Source of the DNA: Prorocentrum cordatum | Lineage: Eukaryota > Sar > Dinophyceae > Prorocentrales > Prorocentraceae | NCBI GenBank assembly: GCA_963575745.1 | Contig: CAUYUJ010015274.1 | Span: 70,117-134,116 of the forward strand | Direction of reading: 5' to 3' | Length of the DNA: 64,000 nt | Shown: positions 10,651 to 21,780 of the stretch, piece after piece | Position numbering within the stretch: position 1 is the first letter of the stretch | Layout of the letters: each line of letters opens with the position of its first letter | Position numbers and translations under genes: made by a program | Notes under the pieces: generated by a model | The model's database searches: none | What the model was told of the DNA's origin: nothing | Seen by the model: only the letters and a program-made list of their open reading frames with translations

Positions 10651-11975
10651 TTGAGCCCCCTATGGGGCCACGAAACGTACGAGGGGTGTGCCGAAATAGG
10701 CGTGCGGGACGCATGCGGGCACACCCACTGGGGCCTTCGGTGAAGCTCCCTATGGGGCCGCAAAACGTGCGAGGGGTCACGAAACGCGTGAGGGGTGTGC
10801 CGAAATGAGTGTGCGGGGCGCATGCGGGCACATGAGGCCGCGAAGCGTGTGAGGGGTGTGCCGAATTGGTTGTGGGTGGCGCATGCGGGCGGCAGCACTG
10901 GGGCCTTCGGCGGAGCTCCTATGAGGCCACGAAGCGTGTGAGGGGTGTGCCGAATTGGGTGTGGGTGGCGCATGCGGGCGGCAGCACTGGGGCCTTCGGC
11001 GGAGCTCCTATGGGGCCACGAAACGTGTGAGGGGTATGCCGAATTGTGTGTGGGTGACGCATGCCGTCGGCAGCGCTGGGGCCTTCGGCGGAGCTTCTAT
11101 GGGGCCTCGAAGTGTGTGAGGGGTGTGCCGAATTGGGTGGGGGTGACGCATGCGGGCGGCAGCGCTGGGGCCTTCGGCGGAGCTCCTAGGGTGCCCCGAA
11201 ACGTGTGAAGGGTGTGCCGAATTGGGTGTGGGTGACGCATGTGGGCGGCAGCACTGAGGCCTTCGGCGGAGCCCCAATGGGGCCACGGAGCGTGTGAGGG
11301 GTGTGCCGAATTGTGTGTGGGTGGCGCATGCGGGCGGCAGCGCTGGGGCCTTCGGCGGAGCTCCTATGGGGCCACGAAGCGTGTGAGGGGTGTGCCGAAT
11401 TGGGTGTGGGTGACGCATGCGGGCGGCAGCGCTGGGGCCTTCGGCGGAGCTCCTATGGGGCCACGAAACGTGTGAGGGGTGTGCCGAATTGGGTGTGGTG
11501 ACGCATGCGGGCGGCAACGCTGGGGCATTCGGAGCTCCTATGGGGCCACGAAGCGTGTGAGGGGTGTGCCGAATTGGGTGTGGGTGACGCATGCGGGCGG
11601 CAGCACTGGGGCCTTCGGCGGCTCCTATGGGGCCACGAAACGTGTGAGGGGTGCCGAATTGGGTGTGGTGGCGCATGCGGGCGGCAGCACTGGGGCCGTG
11701 GGGCTCCCTATGGGGCCACGAAACGTGTGAGGGGTGTGCCGAAGTGGGTGTGGGTGACGCATGCGGGCGGCAGCACTGGGGCCTTCGGCGGAGCTCGTAT
11801 GGGGCCACGAAACGTGTGAGGGGTATGCCGAATTGGGTGTGGGTGACGCATGCGGGCGGCAGCGCTGAGGCCTTCGGCGGAGCTCCTATGGGGCCACGAA
11901 GCGTGTGAGGGGTGTGCCGAATTGGGTGGCAGCACTGGGGCCTTCGGCGGAGCTCCTATGGGGCTACGAAACGCT
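10651..11975 (+). repeat. 89-bp tandem array, ~15 units
   Basis: Unit of 89 bp (for example 11007 to 11096): CCTATGGGGCCACGAAGCGT, GTGAGGGGTGTGCCGAATTG, GGTGTGGGTGACGCATGCGG, GCGGCAGCGCTGGGGCCTTC, GGCGGAGCT. Single units are shortened in several places. The unit is not a multiple of three, so open frames shift from copy to copy. Reversed copies are at 41820-42070. Confidence 0.95.
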
Positions 11976-12145
11976 GTGCTGGGTGGGTGAAACGCAGGGA
12001 AGGGGGGGGGGGAGGGAGGAGGAGGAGGAGGAGGAGGAGGAGGAGGAGGAGGAGGAGGAGGAGGAGGAGAGGAGGAGGAGGAGAGGGGACGCGGGCCACC
12101 GTCTCTTCAAAACGAGGACCCAACACCACAGGATGGTTGGGACAT
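11976..12145 (+). repeat. GGA tract and terminal module of the 89-bp array
   Basis: A GGA microsatellite (12015-12085) is followed by GTCTCTTCAAAACGAGGACC and a CCCAAC...GTTGGG hairpin. It matches the module after the 102-bp array and its inverted relative at 41690-41745. Confidence 0.8.
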
Positions 12146-12600
12146 ATTTTTAATTACAAATTTTGCGAATCTCTGTGAAAACACAGATGGAACTAATTGT
12201 TGTTTTTTTATATTAGTGTTTTAATTGAAATTCTCTGAATCTCTGTGAAAACACATTGTTTTCTTTGTTTGTATTAGAAAATCATTGAACACAATGTGTT
12301 TTCACTGCGGTTTAATAACTTTATGAGAAACTGTTGGAGACCTCTGTGAAAACACAAGGTTTTCACTGATTTTCTAATGAAGCAACAAAGAGAACTTCAG
12401 CGTTTTCAGAAAACAAGCAATACCCATAGTATGACAATTATCAATATCTCTGAGATCTCTGAGCCTGGCAATGAAAACTAATATTTTAATTCAAAATCTC
12501 GGAATCTCAGTGAACACACAGATGGAACAAATTGTTTTCCATTGTTTTAGTTTGAATTCTTTGAATCTTTGTGAAAACACAATGATTCAAGTATCTATAT
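12146..12600. repeat. AT-rich repeats, inner part of right arm
   Basis: Contains the fourth copy of the AT-rich unit (12278-12395), an inverted GAGATCTCTGAGCCTGGCAA segment near 12455, and at 12500-12600 the inverted match to 7670-7745. Confidence 0.8.
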
Positions 12601-12604
12601 GAAT

Positions 12605-13032
12605 TGCACTAAGATTCGTTTTGTGGCGGAATACAAAAGGATTGCCTTTCGTGGCGGAATGCAAAATAATTCCTTTTATGGCGGAGTACAACATAATTCC
12701 TTTTGTAGCAGAATACAAAAGGATTTCCTTTCTGGCGGAATACAAAAGAATTCTTTGTGTAGCAGAATGCAAAAGGATTTCCTTTGTGGCGGAATACAGA
12801 AGAATTCCTTTTGTTGCAGAATACAAAGGGATTTCCTTTATGGCGGAATACAACAGCAGAATACAAAGGGATTTCCTTTGTGGCGGAATACAAAAGGATT
12901 TCCTTGTATGGTTGGAATACAAAAGAATAGAAGGAATTCTTTTGTTGTGGAATACACATAGATTCCTGGTGTGGAGAAATGCAAAGGATTTTTTGTCGAG
13001 GAATACAAAATGTATTCCTTTCGTGGCGGCTT
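12605..13032 (-). repeat. ~30-bp satellite, right arm of inverted structure
   Basis: About fourteen units on the theme GGCGGAATACAAAAGGATTT plus CCTTTGT, the reverse complement of the satellite at 7350-7665. The two arms face each other across about 4.9 kb. Confidence 0.9.
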
Positions 13033-13430
13033 CCCACCCCCCACGTCCCAAGGACTACCCCCCCACCCTACAACGAGTGCAAAAAACTTCGTTGTAGCTC
13101 ATTCTGGAAAAGAACGCGCCGCCAGTCATGCCACCGGTGGGTGGGATCGTGAGATAAACCCCTTTTCACTGTGACAAAGAACGCGGGAGGCAACCGATCC
13201 TGGAACGCATACTTAGCAGCCCCCCCACGACGAACATCTTGGGCAAGCCGTTGTGCATCGTTGCGATGCGCATGTGCCAGGCGCACAACGTGAACGACAT
13301 CGACGCATCGGGGGTGGCGCCAGAGCATATCCTCCAAGTTCACAGCGTCATTCCGACGGAAGCAAACCTACTTCCACTTCGCGCAAGCTCTCGCGCTCCG
13401 AGAAACATGCCAAAGCTATAGCCCTATGGT
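13033..13430. other. spacer with 9-bp hairpin
   Basis: Holds a perfect stem CTACAACGA (13068-13076) / TCGTTGTAG (13089-13097) with a 12-nt A-rich loop, preceded by a C-rich stretch. The stem core matches the hairpin at 3732-3759. Short open frames on both strands have no recognisable product. Confidence 0.6.
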
Positions 13431-13675
13431 CCTATAGCCTTCTATCACCTTAGCTCTATATATTTTCAACCCTATGGTGCTATCGTCCTATAGCCCCATA
13501 GCCTCATAGCCCCATCGCCCCATGCCCATATAGCCTTACAGCCCTATAGCCCTCCAGCACATAGCCCTATAACCGTATAGCCCTACAGACCTGTAGCCAT
13601 ACATCCCTAACCCCCCATAGCCATGCAGTCCCTAACCCCGTAGCCTAATGGTTCAATAGCCCCGTAGCCGTAGAA
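13430..13675. repeat. degenerate CCCTATAGC minisatellite
   Basis: Irregular repeats of a 7-12-bp motif (CCCTATAGC, CCCCATAGC and variants) over about 245 bp. Confidence 0.9.
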
Positions 13676-13839
13676 CTCCAAAAAACATTGTTTGCTTTTT
13701 CGGTAATGCAATACTATTGATACTTTCACGAATCTTCACGATACGTGTGGAAAACATACTAGCCGGCCGCTCTGCGGTTGATCGGGAGTTTCTGTATATA
13801 GAAAAAGGTGCGTGCGCCTGTTGGCGAGGGCGAGGATGA

Positions 13840-14035
13840 GGTTCCTCCTCCTCCTCCTCCTCCTCCTCCTCCTCCTCTCTCCTCCTCCTCCTCCTCCTCC
13901 TCCTCCTCTCTCCTCCTCCATCCTTCTCTGCCTCCGTCTGTCCTCCTCCACCCCGCAGCTCCATCATCTTCTCCTCCTCCTCCTCCTCCTCCTCCTCCTC
14001 CTCCTCCTCCTCCTCCTCCTCCTCCTCATTCCTCC
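13840..14035. repeat. TCC microsatellite
   Basis: TCC repeats in two blocks, pure from 13970. On the minus strand this is a GGA tract directly bordering the next array. Confidence 0.95.
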
Positions 14036-14039
14036 TCTG

Positions 14040-17000
14040 GGCACCTCCCCCAGGGCGCGGATCCACCGGATCTGTCCGGATCTGTCCGGAAACGGTGCCG
14101 GAGGCCGCTCTGGGCTCCTCTGGGCACCTCCCCCGGGTCCGGTTTTGTGAGGATGTCTTAAGCGAGGGCGCCGTTTTGAGATTCCTCGGCGGATCCACCG
14201 GATCCAGCGGATCTGTCCGGAAACGGTGCCGGAGGCCGCTCTGGGCTCCTCTGGGCACCTCCCCCGGGGCCGGTTTTGTGAGGATGTCTCAAGCGAGGGC
14301 GCCGGTTTGGGATTCGTCACCGGATCCAGCGGATCCAGCGGATCCACCGGATCTGTCCGGAAACGGTGCCGGAGGCCGCTCTGGGCTCCTCTGGGCACCT
14401 CCCCCGGGGCCGGTTTTGTGAGGATGTCTCAAGCGAGGGCGCCGGTTTGGGATTCGTCGGCGGATCCACCGGATCTGTCCGAAACGGTGCCGGAGGCCGC
14501 TCTGGGCTCCTCTGGGCACCTCCCCCGGGGCCGGTTTTGTGAGGATGTCTCAAGCGAGGGCGCCGGTTTGGGATTCGTCGGCGGATCCACCGGATCCACC
14601 GGATCTGTCCGGAAACGGTGCCGGAGGCCGCTCTGGGCTCCTCTGGGCACCTCCCCCGGGGCCGGTTTTGTGAGGATGTCTCAAGCGAGGGCGCCGGTTT
14701 GGGATTCGTCACCGGATCCACCGGATCTGTCCGGAAACTGTGCCGGAGGCCGCTCTGGGCTCCTCTGGGCACCTCCCCCGGGGCCGGTTTTGTGAGGATG
14801 TCTCAAGCGAGGGCGCCGGTTTGGGATTCGTCACCGGATCCACCGGATCTGTCCGGAAACGGTGCCGGATGCCGCTCTGGGCTCCTCTGGGCACCTCCCC
14901 CGGGGCCGGTTTTGTGAGGATGTCTCAAGCGAGGGCGCCGGTTTGGGATTCGTCGGCGGATCCACCGGATCCACCGGATCTGTCCGGAAACGGTGCCGGA
15001 GGCCGCTCTGGGCTCTGGGCACCTCCCCCGGGGCCGGTTTTGTGAGGATGTCTCAAGCGAGGGCGCCGGTTTGGGATTCGTGGGCGGATCCACCGGATCC
15101 ACCGGATCTGTCCGGAAACGGTGCCGGAGGCCGCTCTGGGCTCCTCTGGGCACCTCCCCCGTGGCCGGTTTTGTGAGGATGTCTCAAGCGAGGGCGCCGG
15201 TTTGGGATTCGTCACCGGATCCACCGGATCTGTCCGGAAACGGTGCCGGAGGCCGCTCTGGGCTCCTCTGGGCACCTCCCCCGGGGCCGGTTTTGTGAGG
15301 ATGTCTCAAGCGAGGGCGCTGGTTTGGGATGCGTCCGGCGTATTCCACCGGATTCCAGCGGATCTGTCCGGAAACGGTGCCGGAGGCCGCTCTGGGCTCC
15401 TCTGGGCACCTCCCCCGGGGCCGGTTTTGTGAGGATGTCTCAAGCGAGGGCGCCGGTTTGGGATTCGTCGGCGGATCCACCGGATCCAGCGGATCTGTCT
15501 GGAAACAGTGCCGGAGGCCGCTCCTCTGGGCACCTCCCCCGGGGCCGGTTTTGTGAGGATGTCTCAAGCGAGGGCGCCGGTTTGGGATTCGTCACCGGAT
15601 CCAGCGGATCCAGCGGATCCACCGGATCTGTCCGGAAACGGTGCTGGAGGCCGCTCTGGGCTCCTCTGGGCACCTCCCCCGGGGCCGGTTTTGTGAGGAT
15701 GTCTCAAGCGAGGGCGCTGGTTTGGGATTCGTCGGCGGATCCACCGGATCCACCGGATCTGTCTGGAAACGGTGCCGGAGGCCGCTCTGGGCTGGGCACC
15801 TCCCCCAGGGCCGGTTTTGTGAGGATGTCTCAAGCGAGGGCGCCGGTTTGGGATTCGTCAGCGGATCCACCGGATCCACCGGATCCAGCGGATCTGTCCG
15901 GAAACGGTGCCGGAGGCCGCTCTGGGCTCCTCTGGGCACCTCCCCCGGGGCCGGTTTTGTGAGGAGGTCTCAAGCGAGGGCGCCGGTTTGGGATTCGTCG
16001 GCGGATCCACCGGATCCAGCGGATCTGTCCGGAAACGGTGCCGGAGGCCGCTCTGGGCTTCTCTGGGCACCTCCCCCGGGGCCGGTTTTGTGAGGATGTC
16101 TCAAGCGAGGGCGCCGGTTTGGGATTCGTCGGCGGATCCACCGGATCCACCGGATCTGTCCGGAAACCGAGCCGGAGGCCGCTCTGGGCTCCTCTGGGCA
16201 CCTCCCCCGGGGCCGGTTTTGTGAGGATGTCTCAGCGAGGGCGCCGGTTTGGGATTCGTCGGCGGATCCACCGGATCCACCGGATCCAGCGGATCTGTCC
16301 GGAAACGGTGCCGGAGGCCGCTCTGGGCTCCTCTGGGCACCTCCCCCGGGGCCGATTTTGTGAGGATGTCTCAAGCGAGGGCGCCGGTTTGGGATTCGTC
16401 GGCGGATCCACCGAATCCACCGGATCCACCGGATCTGTCCGGAAACGGTGCCGGAGGCCGCTCTGGGCTCCTCTGGGCACCTCCCCCGGGGCCGGTTTTT
16501 GTGAGGATGTCTCAAGCGAGGGCGCCGGTTTGGGATTCGTCGGCGGATCCACCGGATCCACCGGATCTGTCCGGAAACGGTGCCGGAGGCCGCTCTGGGC
16601 TCCTCTGGGCAACTCCCCCGGGGCCGGTTTTGTGAGGATGTCTCAAGCGAGGGCGCCGGTTTGGGATTCGTCACCGGATCCAGCGGATCCACCGATCCAC
16701 CGGATCTGTCCCCGAAACCCGTCCGGAAGGCCGCTCTGGGCTCCTCCGGCTCTCTGTGCACTTCCGCTGGAACCGGGGCCGGTTTTTGTGATGATGTCTC
16801 AAGCGAGGGCGCCGGTTGGGATTTGTCGCGGATCCACCGGATCCTCCACCGGATCTGTCCGGAAACGGTTACCGGAGGGCCGCTCTGGGCTCCTCTGGGC
16901 ACCTCCTCCCTGGGCCGTTTTTTGTGAGATTCCAATGCGGGGCAGCCCGGTTGGGATTCGTCGCGGATCCACCGAATCCACCGGATCCACCGGATCTGTC

Positions 17001-17195
17001 CGGAAACGGTGCCGGAGGCCGCTCTGGGATCCTCTGGGCACCTCCCCCGGGGCCGGTTTTGTGAGGATGTCTCAAGCGAGGGCGCCGGTTTGGGATTCGT
17101 CGGCGGATCCACCGGATCCACCGGATCCACCGGATCTGTCCGGAAACGGTGCCGGAGGCCGCTCTGGGCCCCTGTGCTCCCCGCGCCGGGGGTGA
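14040..17195 (+). repeat. 122-bp (+9n) tandem array, ~24 units
   Basis: The basic unit has GGTTTGGGATTCGTC, one or more copies of the 9-mer GGATCCACC or GGATCCAGC, GGATCTGTCCGGAAACGGTG, GGAGGCCGCTCTGGGCTCCT, CTGGGCACCTCCCCCGGGGC and TTTTGTGAGGATGTCTCAAG. Spacings step by 9 (121-122, 131, 140), set by the number of 9-mers. Units are more divergent near 16700-16960. Long frames on both strands come from the repeat. Confidence 0.95.
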
Positions 17196-18555
17196 GGATG
17201 ACCGTAGTTCCACAGAAACTCCCTCAAAAATTAATACCACGCATGCTTTTAATATTTAAGATAACTAGTAATAAACATCATTGTGCTACTAAGAAGTTTA
17301 GTACTGCTGGTCGTAATTTCATGAATACTACCGTTAATACGAATAATGCAAGTAGCAATAATATTGCGGATGCCAACGATGATATTGTGGACACTTCCCC
17401 TATCCCACGGGGGCTGGGGCCAGGCCGATGAGAGGGGCGGCGTTCCCCCCGCCTCTCTCCTCGGGGGCCAGGCGGGTGTCCCCCGCTCTTGGCCCCGGGG
17501 CCCACCGACGTACTGTCCGACGTTGGTGCTGTTGCCCCCCCCTCCCTGGGCCGCCCGCGCCCCTCGCTGCGCGTGGATTGTCTTTTCACTTCCAGCGGCG
17601 GTCAGCTGCGACTCTGGAGGATCACGTGGTGTTCGTTGACGTTCTGGGGGGGCCTGGGTGGAAGTGCCAGCGGCGGGCTTGGCCTGACTTTGCGTCCGAC
17701 GGCCCTCGTGTCTTCCACTGCGCAGCCCCCCCCCCCAGGCGCACCGCCCTGAGACAACAGCGCGCCCCGCCCGCACTGGCGCCACGTGCCCCGTGAGGTA
17801 CAGCTCACCTGTTCTCTTGGGGACCCACCGGCTCTGGTCCGGTTCGCCGTCACGGCACCGCCACTTCCAGTGCACTCCATCTTTCTTTCCTCACTGGCGA
17901 TGCTCACCACGCCAGCGGGTTTCCCCCCCACTCAGTGGCCTTGCCTTGCCGGCGCGCGCTGCGTGGCTCACAGTCGCTCGGTTGCCCCCTTGCGCTGTGA
18001 CGTGCTCTGACTGGGGCTGGCCATGGTGCAGAGTGGTTCAGCCTTCCGCAGCAGGTGCAGTCCTACAGGCCCACCTTCAGCCTCCCCAGTTGCGTTGCAC
18101 CACGGCTCACGATTGCCCAGCCTGCCTGGCTAGCTCAGGTCGTCCGCTCGGAGCCTGGCGCCACATTGGCGACTCACTCCAATGGCCCCCTTGTCATCGC
18201 CCAGCACGAAGGACTTGCCCATCGTGGTCCGCGCCCCCTCTTTGCGGGTTGTGCCATGGCTGCTTGAATTCCGTGACATTTTGTCTTGTGCACGTGCCCG
18301 AGCTTGCAGAGCGCCGTTCAGTCCAGCTTCACTTCCCTCAGCCCGCAGCTGCTGTCTGAGTGGGCCGGCCGGCCTGCGCCTGTCTTATTTCGCTAGTTCG
18401 CTTCCCGGACTTTGCTCTAGCCGCCTGACAGTCGTCTCGCGGCCGCGACCGAAGAAGAAAAGTATCCCCGCTGGCGCCCCCAGCGTCGCTCGGCGTTCCT
18501 CGGCGGCAGCTCCGGCGGCCGTTAGTTTGAACGCTTAGGTAATTAGGTTAGGTTC
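17196..18555. other. unassigned GC-rich sequence
   Basis: Unique sequence. 17220-17390 is AT-rich and the rest is C-rich on this strand. Several open frames occur on both strands, but none has a motif I recognise or a consistent exon structure. Confidence 0.35.
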
Positions 18556-18655
18556 NNNNNNNNNNNNNNNNNNNNNNNNNNNNNNNNNNNNNNNNNNNNN
18601 NNNNNNNNNNNNNNNNNNNNNNNNNNNNNNNNNNNNNNNNNNNNNNNNNNNNNNN
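18556..18655. other. assembly gap (100 N)
   Basis: Exactly 100 unknown bases, followed at once by a GGA microsatellite (18656-18686). Confidence 1.
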
Positions 18656-18689
18656 AGGAGGAGGAGGAGGAGGAGGAGGAGGAGGAAGG

Positions 18690-19930
18690 AGGAGCGCGGC
18701 GGCCTTCGCCTCCGTGCCAGGTTCCTCGAGTCCGATCGGCTCACTCGGGGGGCCCTCGGATTCGGGGCTGAGGCCAAGCATGTCCGCCCCGTCAGGGCCC
18801 TTGTCTGGGGTCGCGGTCTGGCTCCAGGACCCGCGGGAAAGGTTGGCCATGGCCGAGAGGGCGCCCAGGGAGGCCCGAAGTCGTCCAATATCGGCTACGC
18901 GTAAGAGTTGCCTTTCGCCAGGGAGACCTTCTCTGAAATGTGGGGTCGGGGTCGTTTTTTTCACAATGGGCGTTCTCCTTATTTCGGGCCCCAGGACCAT
19001 CACGGATTGATGGGGCTCGAACACATGCAGCAAATATACGGGGGGTAGGGCTCCAGTCGTGATGTTCGTTTTTTGTTGTTCGTAACGTCGGATCTCAAGG
19101 TTTAGTGCGGGCCCACAGGGCTTGTTCGCCTGGATCTGCCCCCCCCCCGCAGCCTAATAAAAGCCGCGCGCCAAGTCTCACTCGTGCCCAGGCCCTGAGA
19201 TCCGACGTCGCAGAAGAACACTGCAGCATCGCAACAAGTCACGACCAGATCCCTGGACCCCCTCTTTCCGTGGGAGCTCTCGAGCCAGGTCGACCTGTGA
19301 GGATTCCGGGACCCGAAACGACGACGACGACGACGACGGGCCCCAATCGCCCCACGTCACAACACCGCAACGCCTGCAGCCTCTGACGTCGAGAGCCTCG
19401 GGCGTCGGCCCCCGGCCGGCCCGCGCCGCCCGAGCCTCGCGGCGGCCGCGGCCGCGCGGGAGCAGGGCAGCCATGCTGGCGGCACGGGTGCGCCTGCTGA
19501 CCGCGCGGGGCGTGGGTGCAGGCGCGGGCATGGGCGGGGCCGCTGCGGGGATCTCGGGGGCTGCTGGAGGTCCCAAAACGTGCCCGCGTCGTGGAAGATG
19601 TCACGACACATTTTTTGGGGGCCGTCTGCGGCCTCTGGGTTCCCTCCCCAAGCCTCGGGGCCGTAGCAGACAAGACTCGTGATGAAACACCAGCCTTGGG
19701 GAAAGGATCGGGACTCCTGGGGACCCCGGGTGGAAAGAATCGAGACATCGCACGTCTGGGGGGTTGACGGAGCTGCTCCTGGCCACGGTGTCCACGGCTT
19801 CTCGCCTCATTCACGGGCCTCAGGGGCCTCTCTGGCCTCGTGGAGGGTGCCCTGGGGGCCCTCGGGGCCTCCCTGAGTCTTCCGTTCCAGCAGTAATTGG
19901 TCGAAGCGGAGTTCGGGTGAGAGCGGGGCA
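18690..19930. other. unassigned GC-rich sequence
   Basis: No firm gene. The frame at 19473-19682 starts at ATG with an Ala/Gly/Arg-rich stretch (MLAARVRLLTARGVGAGAGM) that could be an organelle-targeting first exon, but nothing downstream supports it. Confidence 0.3.
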
Positions 19931-19934
19931 GCGG

Positions 19935-20170
19935 GCTTGGGTGATTCTGATCCGATCGATCCTAGTGCGGCTTATCTGAGTCAGATCCGATCCGAGTTCG
20001 ATTTTTTCCAGCAATCCGATGGGGCCCGATGCTCGAGAGGCGCAGCTGTTTGTCTTGGCGAAGCTGGTTCGATTTCATTCCGACTCCGTGCCCATGCGGC
20101 CCGACCCGACGCACATTCTGACACGATTCGACTTCGCGGTACGATGCTCACCGATCTTGGCATCGTCCTC
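19935..20170 (+). repeat. GATCCGA/GATTCGATT dispersed repeat, copy 1
   Basis: Rich in short words such as CTGATCCGATCGATC, GGTTCGATTTCATTCCGACT and CCGTGCCCATGCGGCCCGA. Related sequence lies at 35355-35580 and 57080-57170. Confidence 0.6.
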
Positions 20171-20699
20171 GGAGAGGGAAGCGAAGGATGAGACAGGACA
20201 GACCGTACCAGGAAACTGTAGACACAGGACGCGGCAAGCCTTGTCGGGAGCTGGACACGCATGTAGCCAGATGTCTTCCAAGTCTGGGGCCCATTTGGGG
20301 TCTTCCCTAGCTGGTCCAAGCGTCACCTTTACCGGTGTGGTGGCCGTTACGAGAGGCAATCCATATTTTCATGGCGCAGGACCCGACCGTGTGCAGTTGT
20401 GGCCGAGCAGTTGCAAGTATCGTCTTCGGTGGAGGTCCCTAAGGGTCCAGTGGGGCCCTCGGTGGAGCTCCCCTCCCGGTCACGAGCGGCACCAAAGATA
20501 GCAAAAACAAGTCTCCGCAGGGCCGCCAGCCGTGTAGTGCCCCCTTGCGGGGCGGAGGGTGCGCGGAACCGAGGCGGGCGGCCCGTGGCCCCCCTCCGCA
20601 CCAGGCTCCGAGCGCTGTGCCGCACGGTGGCGGGTGCGAGGCGCGCTGCGGCACGGCCAGGAGGCCCGTGGGAGTGGCGGAAGGACGAGGCCGAACGCT
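20171..20699. other. unassigned sequence
   Basis: No gene, RNA or repeat that I can support. Confidence 0.3.
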
Positions 20700-20728
20700 G
20701 TGTGTTTGCGCGCGCGCGCGCGCGCGCG

Positions 20729-20771
<43 letters not shown>

Positions 20772-20835
20772 GCGCGCGCGCGTGTGTGTATTTGTGAGTG
20801 TGAGTGTGTGTATTTGTGAGTGTGTGTGTGTGACT
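20700..20835. repeat. GC/GT alternating microsatellite
   Basis: Blocks of (GC)n, (TG)n and GTGAGT. Alternating purine-pyrimidine DNA of this type can adopt Z-form. Confidence 0.95.
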
Positions 20836-21780
20836 GTAGCCTTTGGTTCCAGTCGCGAGTGGGTCCTCCTTCGGAGTCTCCCGCGCTCACGGGGGTGCCC
20901 GACGCAATGTGTGTGTGAAGTCCGCTCGTATCACCCTTCTATCCATCTTCCCTGCTACCGTCTCGGCTCAGGCATTGGAGCAATCCTGTATGAGAGGACG
21001 AACGCCGCTTGCCCGCGGGGCATGGGACAAAAAAGGGATCGCCACCGTCTCCCCACTTTCACCAACGGACGACACTGTAGGTTGGACTCTTCGGTCGCTA
21101 ACCTACACCCACAGGTTATCAGCCCATTCTATTTTGCTCTCCGTTGTAACACTCCGCATCATTTTTGACTTTGTCGCATGGCGCTTGACCCCGCGGGGAC
21201 CAGCGCCTCTATGCGCGCTGGGTTTTCGACGGAGCGTGGGCGTTACGACGCCACGGTGAGGGCAATGGGACAAAACATGATACCGCAATCTTCACTCGCA
21301 GGAAAAGGCAGCGCCGATGCCCGACCTGTGGCGGAATTCGAAGCAGTCATGGCCATCTCACGCGCCAGGGCTTGGGCACAGCCCACAGTCGACCACAACG
21401 TTTCCTGGCGCCACCCTTAGCTCAGAGCCTTCGCCGGTGGAAACACCCACCGCTGTTTTCGAAGCCGCCGCAGGATTCGCCTCGCCTCCTCCTCCTCCAA
21501 CTCCCGCGGGTGGACGCGCCCGCGGCGGTGGCGCCAGTGACGCGTCTCCTAAGAGCGCTTCCGCGCGACACCGCCGCTGGGGCGCGCGGCGTCTCGCGAG
21601 CCCACCGTGGCCCCTGCGTCAGAACACGCGCGAATCATAAAAGACCGCGGTGTGCGGACCTCGCGGCGAAGAGCTCCCGAGCGTCGTCGTCCCTAGTTTC
21701 AAAATAGGGACAACAGCCGCAGCCCCTCCCAGAGGCGCTCGCGGCAGAGTTCCCTGCGGCGCGATCTCGCGCCGAAGAAG
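20836..21780. other. unassigned sequence before the gag relic
   Basis: Open frames on the plus strand with ordinary composition but no recognisable domain. Part may belong to the 5' region of the retroelement that follows. Confidence 0.3.

Noticed and set aside
14226-17195. Frames of up to 386 codons in the 122-bp array
   Set aside because: Both strands are open, units are not a multiple of three, and the reading frame changes at each copy.
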